Of a stretch of DNA of 64,000 nucleotides, positions 45,204 through 53,622 are shown piece after piece (positions within the stretch are counted from its first letter, which is position 1; every line of letters starts with the position of its first letter). The position numbers were made by a program, and so were the translations under genes. The DNA is from Paenibacillus alginolyticus DSM 5050 = NBRC 15375 (lineage in GTDB: Bacteria > Bacillota > Bacilli > Paenibacillales > NBRC-103111), in contig NZ_AUGY01000016.1 of assembly GCF_000422905.1 (NCBI RefSeq), positions 51,185 through 115,184 of the forward strand, read 5' to 3'. The notes under the pieces are model-generated. The model was not told the DNA's origin and searched no databases. It saw only the letters and a program-made list of their open reading frames with translations.

Positions 45204-45591
45204 AAGTAGAGTCCTTCTTGACACCAATATCGCAATAGGACTAATTATTCAATATCCAGAAATAACCCAAACGCTTAATTTATTACACAGCAACGGCATC
45301 TCATTCTGTATGTCAGTTATTTCAAAATGCGAACTTCTTAGTGGTGCTAAAAATGATATAGAAATCGATCAGATCATAAACCTAGGCAATGAAAATTTTG
45401 TCGAGGTTAATAATGAAATAGCTCAAATTGCCGGAGCAATTCGTCGCGAACAGAAGCAAAAGCAGGGAAGGGCTTTAAAGACTCCAGATGCATTAATTAT
45501 AGCAACAGCCAAACATCATGGATTTGCTCTCTATACAAAAGATAAAGGCATGCATTTTATTGAAGAGTACGGCGTGGCTTTAATCAAATAA
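45193..45591 (+). CDS. PIN-domain ribonuclease toxin (VapC-like)
   Basis: 132 residues with the PIN acidic residues: LLDTN (Asp about 9), SKCELLSG (Glu about 46), KTPDALIIATA (Asp about 97) and YTKDKGM (Asp about 115). PIN toxins cut RNA (tRNA or rRNA) with Mg or Mn. It lies between two RNA-ligase loci. Whether the RNA-repair genes counter this toxin is an attractive but untested idea. Confidence 0.87.
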   Translation: MTGRSRVLLDTNIAIGLIIQYPEITQTLNLLHSNGISFCMSVISKCELLSGAKNDIEIDQIINLGNENFVEVNNEIAQIAGAIRREQKQKQGRALKTPDALIIATAKHHGFALYTKDKGMHFIEEYGVALIK

Positions 45592-45696
45592 TTACTTCAC
45601 TATGAAAGTCCCCGTTCCCACCCTCACCACTTCGTCTGAATCAGCACTTGGTCGTAACAATAAACATAACATGTACATTTATAACTGTAATGGGCA

Positions 45697-45832
45697 TTAG
45701 TAGTTACAGTAGGATTCGAACCTACAGGACATGGCCCCTCACATCCACCATCAGGGTCCAACTTACCCAGTTGGCGGGTTGTGCTCACCTTCAGACAAAA
45801 GGCTACCAACTTCATAATGAAATAACTACTTA
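45697..45832 (-). ncRNA. tRNA-like RNA in the 3' region of rtcB2-DIP1984 (Y RNA/YrlA-like candidate)
   Basis: The minus strand, 5' to 3': AGTAGTTA (complement of 45823-45830); a D-arm-like hairpin CCAAC-TGGGTAA-GTTGG (45758-45774); an anticodon-arm-like CCCT...AGGG with a 13-base loop (45735-45757); a T-arm GTAGG-TTCGAAT-CCTAC (45709-45725) with the canonical TTCGAAT loop; then TAACTACT (45699-45706), which pairs perfectly with the first 8 bases. The 7-base anticodon loop, acceptor stem and CCA are missing, so it is not a tRNA. Bacterial Y RNAs (YrlA) have such a tRNA-mimic module closed by a long-range stem and are often encoded beside rtcB or Ro60 genes. No Ro60 gene is visible here. An overlapping ORF on this strand encodes only tRNA-shadow residues. 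Confidence 0.55.
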
Positions 45833-46285
45833 CAACAACTCTGTTTTCCAATTTGCTTCTTGAATGGTCGTGTCTAGCTCGCGAAAAGCTTTCGAGTACT
45901 GATCAACCTGCTTTTGCAAATCCACAATAGATACAGTTGAATAAAACTTCACTTCCGATTTACTGAATCGGTCCTGTCTAATAGCTGCAGCATTTATAAC
46001 ATCTTGAATGATAGATCTCCGCGTGGATAATGTATCCCTTTGTGCCAAAGCTTCCGCAAGTGTAACCCCAGTGCTCAACGAGACTTGAGAATTCGTCCGA
46101 TTGATAGCTGTCACTAAGGACTCAAATTCATTTAAGGTGTCGTTCAACTCTTGAAAAAGGTCTGTTGGATTCTCAGGCGGTTGCTCGCCTTCTTGGACTT
46201 TAGCACTCCGTGTTAATCGCGCTTTCAATTGCTCCACACGCTTTTGGCAATCGGCTCTATTCATTAAAGCTTCTGCTAATTTCAT
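45830..46285 (-). CDS. DIP1984 family protein (DUF6847)
   Basis: 151 residues from ATG 46285 behind GAGGTGAT. Helical coiled coil: MKLAEALMNRADCQKRVEQLKARL, a KVQEGEQPPENPTDL hinge, INRTNSQ, LAQRDTLSTRR, and a C-terminal RFSKSEVKFYSTV..LQKQVDQYSKAFRELDTTIQEANWKTEL. These match the DIP1984 family as I know it. Function unestablished. It starts 26 bp after rtcB2 and its stop adjoins the tRNA-like RNA, suggesting a shared function in RNA repair. Confidence 0.85.
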   Translation of the reverse strand: MKLAEALMNRADCQKRVEQLKARLTRSAKVQEGEQPPENPTDLFQELNDTLNEFESLVTAINRTNSQVSLSTGVTLAEALAQRDTLSTRRSIIQDVINAAAIRQDRFSKSEVKFYSTVSIVDLQKQVDQYSKAFRELDTTIQEANWKTELL

Positions 46286-46311
46286 TGTTATCACCTCAAA
46301 TATTTATTTTC

Positions 46312-47730
46312 CTAAATGCCTTTAATCGCAACCATCGGCTTACAAGTGGCCACCACATCAGCAAGCGATGCGCCCACAACACTATCAATAATCTGATCCA
46401 CATCCTTGTAGGCCTGCGGACATTCATCAAGTATCGTTTGCAGGGAACGATGATTAACGAGAATCTCATCGTCTGTCCCAACTTTCATCGATTGCGCGAA
46501 TTGATCCACAGTGACAAGCTCTTTTGTCGCTTTCCGCGATCTCGCTCTGCCCGCACCGTGACAGATGGAGTAGAAGTTTTTCAGCCCTTCCTCTTTCCCA
46601 ACCATAATGTACGATGAGGTCCCCATAGAACCAGGGATTAAGGCCGGATGACCCGTTTCTTTATAGGCAGCTGCATTCAGGAAATGACCTGGCGGCAGCG
46701 CTCTTGTCGCTCCCTTCCGATGTACGAGCATCGGCTGATTGCGATGAAATTCTTTTAATGCATAGTTATGCATAAGGTCATACAGTACAGGCATCTCCAG
46801 GTCTTTGCCAAATACTTCTCGGAACGCTTCTTGAACGCCATAAGCAATCATATGTCGATTACTTACTGCAAAATTTAGTGCGGAATACATCAGATTTAAA
46901 TAGGTTAGCCCTTCATGACTTGCAATTGGGGCATATAAGAGATTCCGATCCGGATTTACGACACCCCAGCTGTTCATTACTTCTCTGAAAACCTTGGTAA
47001 ATTCTTGACCCAACATAGCTCCCCATGCACGTGATCCGGAGTGAATCATGACGACAACCTGACCGTCGAACAAGCCCCATTTTTCTGCCAAATCCTTATG
47101 AGCCTCCGCCACTTCTAGATACTGAATCTCTATAAAATGGTTCCCGCCACCGAGCGTCCCAAGCTGCCCATGGGCATATTTACGGATTTTTGCTGGCAAA
47201 TTCTCAAGGTAGGCGTGGTCGAACTCGAACGTAGATTCTTCTACATGCGTAAGCCACTGTTCATTCGGAACGTATTTATCAGGAAGTCCTTTTAAGCCGT
47301 GTTGAACGACATCCATGATATTGATATCTGAATAATTCGTATTCGTGCGCTCATTCGTTGGAACATATTTCTCGATCGCTTTAATTAGTGCTCTACGAAC
47401 ACTTTTGTCTTGAATATCACGTTTATGCAGAGATGTCGTATGCACGCGCATACCACAGCCGATATCCACACCAACGATGGAAGGGGAAACGAACCCGTCT
47501 TTCATGCTCCAGACTGCCGTTGTCCCAATACAAGTACCAATTCCAACATGGGCATCCGGGGTGTAGCTCATATGCACATTACGCGGAATCCGCAGGTTAT
47601 TATCTGCCATTTCAAATACTTTGTTTTCAAAAGATTGGAATACATCTGAGTTAGCAAAAACGTGCAAATTGCCATGCTCTAGTTCCATTTCATAATGATT
47701 ACTTCCGTGAGCTTTTGTTATCATATCCAT
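46312..47730 (-). CDS. rtcB: RNA-splicing ligase RtcB (second copy)
   Basis: 472 residues with the complete RtcB signature set: YTPDAHVGIGTCIGTTAVW, SIVGVDIGCGMRVH, GTLGGGNHFIEIQ, VVMIHSGSRAWG and ICHGAGRARSRKATK (GMP-accepting His). GGAGGTTAACCAA precedes ATG 47730. It heads rtcB-DIP1984-tRNA-like RNA and is divergent from two WYL-domain regulators, the usual control arrangement for stress-induced RNA-repair operons. Unlike the first locus, all its coding parts are intact. Confidence 0.95.
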   Translation of the reverse strand: MDMITKAHGSNHYEMELEHGNLHVFANSDVFQSFENKVFEMADNNLRIPRNVHMSYTPDAHVGIGTCIGTTAVWSMKDGFVSPSIVGVDIGCGMRVHTTSLHKRDIQDKSVRRALIKAIEKYVPTNERTNTNYSDINIMDVVQHGLKGLPDKYVPNEQWLTHVEESTFEFDHAYLENLPAKIRKYAHGQLGTLGGGNHFIEIQYLEVAEAHKDLAEKWGLFDGQVVVMIHSGSRAWGAMLGQEFTKVFREVMNSWGVVNPDRNLLYAPIASHEGLTYLNLMYSALNFAVSNRHMIAYGVQEAFREVFGKDLEMPVLYDLMHNYALKEFHRNQPMLVHRKGATRALPPGHFLNAAAYKETGHPALIPGSMGTSSYIMVGKEEGLKNFYSICHGAGRARSRKATKELVTVDQFAQSMKVGTDDEILVNHRSLQTILDECPQAYKDVDQIIDSVVGASLADVVATCKPMVAIKGI

Positions 47731-47775
47731 TTGGTTAACCTCCGTTTATCTTCTAAAGCTATCTTCGCTGATTTG

Positions 47776-47785
47776 CGTTCGAACG
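47776..47785. promoter_or_regulatory. CGTTCGAACG palindrome between rtcB2 and the WYL genes
   Basis: A perfect 10-bp palindrome, extended to TGCGTTCGAACGAACA, 45-55 bp upstream of rtcB2 and about 100 bp upstream of the WYL gene. It is a plausible operator for the WYL regulators. Inference only. Confidence 0.35.
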
Positions 47786-47886
47786 AACATGGTGAAAGTA
47801 TGACGACAGTGAAAAGTTTTCCATTTTCTCCATATCTCTCCCCTGTTACAATAAGATAAGGTTGAAATGAAGAGTGAGGGATACAA

Positions 47887-49212
47887 ATGGCTAAGGAAAG
47901 CTTTGATAAAGAAATTCAATTTCTGCGAATGCTTGTCCTCACTAGTGGCGCGTATAGTCGTCAGCAATTTGCGGAGAGGCTGGGTATCTCGGTTCATACC
48001 TTTGATAAAACCTTACGCCGGCTAAAAGAAATCGTAGCGACGATGTATCAACAGGCGCCGGACACACAAAGGAAAGAATTCACCGAGATGCTGCGATACA
48101 GCTATTTCGATTCAACGGATCCTATGCTGTTGTTCTTATTTCGAGCGAAGTCATTGAAAGAATCCGAAAGTCAGCGAATATCTACGCTTCTTGCTGCTTT
48201 GAATGAGCAGGCACTTACCGCTATTGAGCTGCTGGACGTATGTTGTAAAGATATTCAAACAGATTCCTCACTTCCTGATGAGAAAACGGTTCGAAACGAC
48301 TTGAAATACCTCGAAGAAGTCGGTGTCATCAAAAAAGTACCAGGACCACGCCCCTACCGTTATCGCATACACAATGATTTAAGCCAAGAGCTTACACAGG
48401 ATGAGCTTGTTGATCTATATGATTTTGTCGATGTGATGTCAAATACACAAGTACCTTCGGTACAAGGCTATTTACTGCGAGACGGGCTAAAAAAGCATAT
48501 GAATCGAACTTTATCGGAACCGGCATCCATAGAGCCATTCCTTTATAAATATCATTACCACTCACGTATTTTGGATGAAGCGCATCTGTCCATCCTTCTA
48601 TCAGCGATCCAAAACCGCCGCAAGATCGATTTCTTATACTTTTCGCCCAAAAATACGCAATCTTATTCATCGAAAAACACAAACCCATTGTTCGAACGTG
48701 AAATGGAAGGGAAGCTGCAGAAAACTTTACCGCTCAAAATTGTCTACGATCACCAATATGGACGCTGGTACCTTCTTGCTAATGACTCTCGGCATGGTAT
48801 CAAGAAATATCGCATGGAAGGTATGACTCAGATTGAGCAGGGTGAGACTGTCGACTCCATCCTTTTTAATGAGAAGAAAAGTGTATTGGAAGAGAGCATA
48901 AAGCATAGCTGGGTCCTTGATACCGGACGATCGGTTATCTTGAAAGTAAGATTTTTTAATCCAGGCGATACGGGGCCGAACTTCATTAAAGATCGTGTCC
49001 TTCTTCAGGGGCAGTGGGGAGAAATTACGGAAGAACAGCTCGATTCGTTTATTTTCGAAATTAAGGTTAATGGAACTACGGAAATTAAGCCTTGGATTAG
49101 AAGCTTCGGATCTAGCTGCGAGGTGCTTGAACCGATCTATTTTCGGAATGAGATGATTGCGGAGTGGAAGGAGCTTGAGGCGTATTATGAACCTGTTCAA
49201 GAAAATATTTAA
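47887..49212 (+). CDS. WYL-domain transcriptional regulator 1
   Basis: 441 residues. An N-terminal helix-turn-helix (GAYSRQQFAERLGISVHTFDKTLRRLKEI, about 20-50), a second winged-helix-like segment (SLPDEKTVRNDLKYLEEVGVIKKV, about 130-155), then a WYL domain (about 235-330; ILLSAIQNRRKIDFLYFSP, LPLKIVYDHQYGRWYLLAND) and WCX-like C-terminal domain. WYL domains bind nucleic-acid or nucleotide ligands and control defence and RNA-repair genes. It is divergent from rtcB2 and overlaps a second WYL gene. Confidence 0.87.
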   Translation: MAKESFDKEIQFLRMLVLTSGAYSRQQFAERLGISVHTFDKTLRRLKEIVATMYQQAPDTQRKEFTEMLRYSYFDSTDPMLLFLFRAKSLKESESQRISTLLAALNEQALTAIELLDVCCKDIQTDSSLPDEKTVRNDLKYLEEVGVIKKVPGPRPYRYRIHNDLSQELTQDELVDLYDFVDVMSNTQVPSVQGYLLRDGLKKHMNRTLSEPASIEPFLYKYHYHSRILDEAHLSILLSAIQNRRKIDFLYFSPKNTQSYSSKNTNPLFEREMEGKLQKTLPLKIVYDHQYGRWYLLANDSRHGIKKYRMEGMTQIEQGETVDSILFNEKKSVLEESIKHSWVLDTGRSVILKVRFFNPGDTGPNFIKDRVLLQGQWGEITEEQLDSFIFEIKVNGTTEIKPWIRSFGSSCEVLEPIYFRNEMIAEWKELEAYYEPVQENI

Positions 49213-49987
49213 CTATCAAATGATTACGCGCCTAGAGAATTCGGGCACTTTCATGATCACCGCACAGGAAAGGTCATGGCTGAAGACCATGCTTAATCAC
49301 CCTTCGGCGTCCCATGCTTTCACCCCAGTGACACTCAAAAAGCTTGAATCTGTGCTTGTTGATGAGAACCCCTTGGATTTTTCTGATGCCTTTATTGAGA
49401 AAGCTCGAAGCAAGGAGAAGCTAGTCTATCACCCGATGCTTCGCGCATTACGTCGATTCATTACGAGTCAAGCCGCTATCCAACTTACATACAGGGTGAA
49501 GGATGATCGGACTTTTACCAATGAAATGGCTTTTCCCTATAAGCTTGAGTATTCCTTGGTGAAAAAAGAGTGGTACTTGCTCTGGTATCACATCCGACAT
49601 CGAGCAATGATGAGTACGAAACTGGAAAAAATTGAATCGATCAAAGAGTTGTCCATTTCTCCTGAGCGAGCTACCCAAATTGGTTTAGACATTGAGAAAC
49701 TGCTGCAAAAACGTCAGATTCATGCGACGATCGAGGTTATAAAGGAGTACAATCGAGAATTGTCGCGGATTTTATATGCCTTCTCTTGCTTTGAGAAGCA
49801 AGTCGACTACGATGAAATGCAAGAAACGTATACAATCCGATTAACCTTTTTAAATAATGAAGCCGAATATGTCCTTAGCAAACTTCGCTTCTTGGGTAAG
49901 CGCGTGCGTGTCACCCAAGGCGAGCATTTGCAAAGGAGAATGCTTGAATCGGCCAAAAAAGCTTTGGCTAGGTATGGGGAGTCCTAG
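49187..49987 (+). CDS. WYL-domain protein 2
   Basis: 266 residues from ATG 49187 (GAGG 6 bp upstream), overlapping the end of WYL regulator 1 by 26 bp. It lacks an obvious HTH; the N-terminus (MITAQERSWLKTMLNHP) is a short helical region, then a WYL core (FITSQAAIQLTYRVKDD, FPYKLEYSLVKKEWYLLWYH, about 85-145) and a WCX-like domain. It probably forms a heteromer with WYL 1, one binding DNA and both sensing ligand. It ends 1 bp before the convergent symporter stop, leaving no room for a dedicated terminator. Confidence 0.85.
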   Translation: MNLFKKIFNYQMITRLENSGTFMITAQERSWLKTMLNHPSASHAFTPVTLKKLESVLVDENPLDFSDAFIEKARSKEKLVYHPMLRALRRFITSQAAIQLTYRVKDDRTFTNEMAFPYKLEYSLVKKEWYLLWYHIRHRAMMSTKLEKIESIKELSISPERATQIGLDIEKLLQKRQIHATIEVIKEYNRELSRILYAFSCFEKQVDYDEMQETYTIRLTFLNNEAEYVLSKLRFLGKRVRVTQGEHLQRRMLESAKKALARYGES

Positions 49988-49988
49988 A

Positions 49989-51512
49989 CTATTCTCTCAA
50001 TTCCACCCGCGCCAATTGGGACAGAACAACCAACTTATCGTAATGATCCGGATCATTCTTCTTGGTTAGTAAGGTCCCCAGAATCCCTCCAAGGAATCCA
50101 AGCGGAATAGAAACAATCCCTGGATTATTCAATGGGAACAGCGCTTCACGACGAATCCAGCCAGACAAAGGATCCATCACATTGGGGCTTAGAATCACGA
50201 ACAAGATCGAAGTGATAAGTCCCGTTAACAACCCGATTATCGCACCATTTGAATTGAATCGCCGCCAGTACAGCGTAAGCACAAGTAAAGGCAAGTTCGC
50301 AGAAGCCGCTACCGCAAAAGCCAACGAGACAAGGAATGCCACGTTTAACCGCTGGGCACCTAAAGCAAGTACGATAGACAATACACCAACCACTACCGCT
50401 GAACATTTGGCAACCAGCATTTGCTGTGCCTCTGTTGCTTTTCCCTTTTTCAATATACTACTGTAAATATCATGCGAAAAAGCGGACGTTGCCGCCAATA
50501 CCAACCCTGAGACTACAGCCAGAATGGTGGCAAAAGCAACTGCTGAAATGAACGCCATCCAAAACTCGCCGCCAAGCGCCTTGGCAAGTAAGGGTGCCGC
50601 CATATTGTCCTCACCCAATAATAATGTTCGGTCAACGAAGGCTGCTGCACCAAAACCAAGAAAGATTGTCATCACATAAAAAGCGCCGATCAACCAAGTG
50701 GCATGAATGACGGAAGACCTGACCGTCTGCGCCTCTTTGACCGTATAAAATCTAGAGATGATGTGCGGCAGCCCTGCCGTCCCCAATACCAAAGCCAGAT
50801 TAAAGGAAAGCGTATCCAAGGGTCCCGAAAATAAATTCCCAGGCTGCACAAACTTCTCCTTTAACGGAGTTGCTTGCGAAACATACACATATAGATCAAA
50901 AATATTCCAATGAAATCTGGCAAGTACTATCAGGCTGATCATAAAAGTACTGCACACGAGTAAAATAGCCTTGATGATTTGCACCCAAGATGTAGCAAGC
51001 ATACCGCCGAAAGCCACATAAATGGTCATCAAGCTGCCCACTACAAGGATGGCAGAGGAATATTGCACCCCAAGCAGTAAATGAATGATCCCCCCTGCGC
51101 CAACCAACTGAGCAATCATATAGAAAATTGTGATCAAAATATTGTTAATCGCCATCCAACCTCTAAGATTCTTCTCTTGAAACCGTACTGCAATTGCATC
51201 TGCCATCGTAAAACGTCCTAGATTATGCAGCGGTTCTGCGATGATATAGAGCACAATTACATAGGATGCTAGAAAGCCTATTGAATAGAAAAAACCATCA
51301 AAGCCATATATGGCAATAGTCCCCGTGATACCAAGAAAAGAAGCGGCACTCATATAATCACCAGAAATGGCCAGCCCGTTTTGTAAGCCAGTGAGTCGAT
51401 TTCCAGCCACGTAAAAGTCATTCGTGTTCGTTGTACGTTTAGCCGAATGGTACGTAATAACCAGCGTTCCAATCACTACGGCCACGAAAAAGACAAACGC
51501 GAAAAAATTCAT
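49989..51512 (-). CDS. Sodium:solute symporter (ActP/MctC type)
   Basis: 507 residues, about thirteen membrane helices. SSS family signature segments are present: FYVAGNRLTGLQNGLAISGDYMSAASFLGITG at the N-terminus, QLVGAGGIIHLLLG, SWVQIIKAILL and AGLPHIISRFYTVK. This subgroup imports acetate, pyruvate or other monocarboxylates with Na+ or H+. No DUF485 subunit gene is adjacent to this copy, unlike the one at 51653. Confidence 0.9.
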   Translation of the reverse strand: MNFFAFVFFVAVVIGTLVITYHSAKRTTNTNDFYVAGNRLTGLQNGLAISGDYMSAASFLGITGTIAIYGFDGFFYSIGFLASYVIVLYIIAEPLHNLGRFTMADAIAVRFQEKNLRGWMAINNILITIFYMIAQLVGAGGIIHLLLGVQYSSAILVVGSLMTIYVAFGGMLATSWVQIIKAILLVCSTFMISLIVLARFHWNIFDLYVYVSQATPLKEKFVQPGNLFSGPLDTLSFNLALVLGTAGLPHIISRFYTVKEAQTVRSSVIHATWLIGAFYVMTIFLGFGAAAFVDRTLLLGEDNMAAPLLAKALGGEFWMAFISAVAFATILAVVSGLVLAATSAFSHDIYSSILKKGKATEAQQMLVAKCSAVVVGVLSIVLALGAQRLNVAFLVSLAFAVAASANLPLLVLTLYWRRFNSNGAIIGLLTGLITSILFVILSPNVMDPLSGWIRREALFPLNNPGIVSIPLGFLGGILGTLLTKKNDPDHYDKLVVLSQLARVELRE

Positions 51513-51590
51513 AGTGATCCGATTCCTTTCTTGGCTGCTCTTTATTTACTACTAAAAGAATAGCATATTTAGGCCCACAAAAAAGCAATA

Positions 51591-51625
51591 ACATGCAGCA
51601 AGCCTAATGAAAGGCTGACTGCATG
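51591..51625. terminator. Hairpin terminator between the two symporter genes
   Basis: ACATGCAG..AGCCT / AGGCT..CTGCATGT with an internal mismatch (51591-51605 with 51612-51625), T-run TTTTTT on the plus side and A/T-rich DNA on the minus side. It follows the stop of the symporter at 51653. Confidence 0.65.
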
Positions 51626-51652
51626 TTTTTTGGGTTCAATAGGATGGGCTGC

Positions 51653-53173
51653 TTACATGCCCGTATTAGCTTTTACATTAATTTCAGTATATTTTACATC
51701 GTCTCTTTGTGTAGAAAGCATCGTTCCAATATAGGCTCCAAGGAATCCAAGTGGAATGGAGATAATGCCGGGATTGGCCAAATTAATAAGCGGATTGCCC
51801 ACCAGAATCGCCTTCCCTGCCTCTCCCCAAATATTCGGACCCACGGCAACAAGCAGGATACAGCTTACTAGTCCACTTAACATACCGACAATCGCGCCTG
51901 TCGTATTAAATCTTTTCCAATATACGGTGAAGAGAATGACTGGCAAATTGGCACTCGCCGCAACAGCGAAGGCAATGGATACCAAGAAAGCTACATTGAG
52001 CTTTTGAGCGAACAGTGCAAAGATAATTGAGAGTACAGCTACACCAATCGAAGCGAAACGGGCTATTTTCAATTCTTCCTTATCCGTCGCTTTGCCTTTA
52101 CGAACGATTTGTCCGTAAAAATCATGGGAGAAGGCCGATGCAGCAGAAAGCACCAATCCGGTAACTACCGCTAATATCGTAGCAAAAGCTACTGCGGAAA
52201 TAAAGGCAAACAAGAAATCTCCGCCTAGTGCTTTGGCCAATAGCGGCGCAGCCATGTTTCCACCTTTATCTATCGCTGTAATATCTTTTGCACCAACAAA
52301 TGCCGCAGCTCCAAAGCCAAGGAATAAGGTCATGACATAGAAAATACCGATAACCCATGTTGCCGAGACGACAGAACTTCTTGCCGTAGCCGCATTTTTC
52401 ACTGTATAGAAACGTGTGAGAATATGCGGCAATCCAGCAGTTCCAAGCACCAAAGCAAGGTTAAGCGAAAGCGTTTCAACCGGAATCTTATATTTGTTAC
52501 CCGGGTTTAAAAACGCCTCTTTCAAAGGTGTCGCTGTTTTCAATTGGGTAAACATTTCGGAAATACTAAAATTAAACTTAGCTAGAACGATAAGTGACAG
52601 GATCAGCGTCCCACCCATCAGAAGAACAGCTTTCGTAATTTGCACCCAACTCGTGGCTCGCATTCCGCCAAATACCACATAGATGGTCATCAGGATACCC
52701 ACAATTAATACAGAGGTATAGTAATTAAAGCCGAATAATAGTTTGATCAAAGCACCCGCACCAACAAGCTGCGCGATCATGTAGAAAATGGAAATGGTGA
52801 TCGTGTTTAATGCGGCAACCCCACGAACATTCTGATTAGCAAATCGCGCCGCGATCATATCCGCCATCGTATATTTCCCTAAATTCCGAAGCGGTTCCGC
52901 CACTAAATAGAGGACGACAAGATAAGCAACTAGAAAACCTAGACTGTAGAAGAATCCATCAAATCCAGTCAAGGCGATCGTCCCTGCGATTCCCAAGAAC
53001 GATGCTGCCGACATATAATCTCCGGCAATAGCTAGCCCGTTCTGCCACCCCGTTAATCCTCCACCGCCTGTATAGAACTCACTCGAGCTATCCGTTTTCT
53101 TAGCTGCATAATACGTAATAATCATCGTTAATAAAATAATGCAAAGAAATAGAATGACGGCTGTTGGACTCAT
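51653..53173 (-). CDS. Sodium:solute symporter (ActP type), partner of DUF485
   Basis: 506 residues with SSS motifs (FYTGGGGLTGWQNGLAIAGDYMSAASFLGIAG, QLVGAGALIKLLFG, TRFYTVKNAATARSS), about 60% identical by eye to the copy at 49989. Its ATG overlaps the stop of the DUF485 gene (ATGA), the standard yjcH-actP arrangement. It is predicted to take up acetate, pyruvate or similar. A LytS/LytT system directly upstream is its probable regulator. Confidence 0.9.
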   Translation of the reverse strand: MSPTAVILFLCIILLTMIITYYAAKKTDSSSEFYTGGGGLTGWQNGLAIAGDYMSAASFLGIAGTIALTGFDGFFYSLGFLVAYLVVLYLVAEPLRNLGKYTMADMIAARFANQNVRGVAALNTITISIFYMIAQLVGAGALIKLLFGFNYYTSVLIVGILMTIYVVFGGMRATSWVQITKAVLLMGGTLILSLIVLAKFNFSISEMFTQLKTATPLKEAFLNPGNKYKIPVETLSLNLALVLGTAGLPHILTRFYTVKNAATARSSVVSATWVIGIFYVMTLFLGFGAAAFVGAKDITAIDKGGNMAAPLLAKALGGDFLFAFISAVAFATILAVVTGLVLSAASAFSHDFYGQIVRKGKATDKEELKIARFASIGVAVLSIIFALFAQKLNVAFLVSIAFAVAASANLPVILFTVYWKRFNTTGAIVGMLSGLVSCILLVAVGPNIWGEAGKAILVGNPLINLANPGIISIPLGFLGAYIGTMLSTQRDDVKYTEINVKANTGM

Positions 53174-53487
53174 AACGAATTACCCCCAGTTTCCGATTTT
53201 ATTTCTTCAATTTGTCGGTCGAATTCCTTGGATTTCCTGGAGTAAATGATACAGAGAGCCCAAGTCATCAGAAACTGGGCAAATGCGTACACCCACGCCC
53301 ACGAAATAGGGCCGATTGCCGGATTATTCAATACTTTCGTGTAAGAGGTTAAGATGGGTAGAGTAAAGTAAAAAAGGAGGAAAAAGACTGTCATCGGAAT
53401 GATGAATCTTTTCTTGCTGCCGATTAATTTCTTGAATTTTTCAGATTGTGCCACTTCCCCATACTGTATTGGCTTGTTGTTAGACAT
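53170..53487 (-). CDS. DUF485 family membrane subunit (YjcH-like)
   Basis: 105 residues from ATG 53487, with two membrane helices: FIIPMTVFFLLFYFTLPILTSY (about 30-50) and WVYAFAQFLMTWALCIIYSRKS (about 66-88). It overlaps the ActP-type gene by 4 bp. DUF485 proteins accompany ActP-type symporters and probably stabilise them. The gene starts about 130 bp downstream of the LytT regulator gene stop, so it may have its own, LytT-dependent promoter. Confidence 0.88.
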   Translation of the reverse strand: MSNNKPIQYGEVAQSEKFKKLIGSKKRFIIPMTVFFLLFYFTLPILTSYTKVLNNPAIGPISWAWVYAFAQFLMTWALCIIYSRKSKEFDRQIEEIKSETGGNSL

Positions 53488-53622
53488 TCGCACGTCCCCC
53501 CTTAAATGTAAGCGCCTTCAGTTTGATTATATGCGAATTTTTGCCCCTTGTAATAAGACTGTCGCGAATCGTCATATTCCCCGCCTGAATTGCCAAATAA
53601 GGAGCTTTAATCGGTTTCATTT

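Noticed and set aside
45709..45774. A genuine tRNA gene
   Set aside because: No 7-base anticodon loop, no acceptor stem of 7 bp next to the T-arm, no CCA.
45624..45851. ORF of 75 codons over the tRNA-like element
   Set aside because: Its sequence (PVGSNPT etc.) is the translation of a T-arm; no ribosome site of note and no family.
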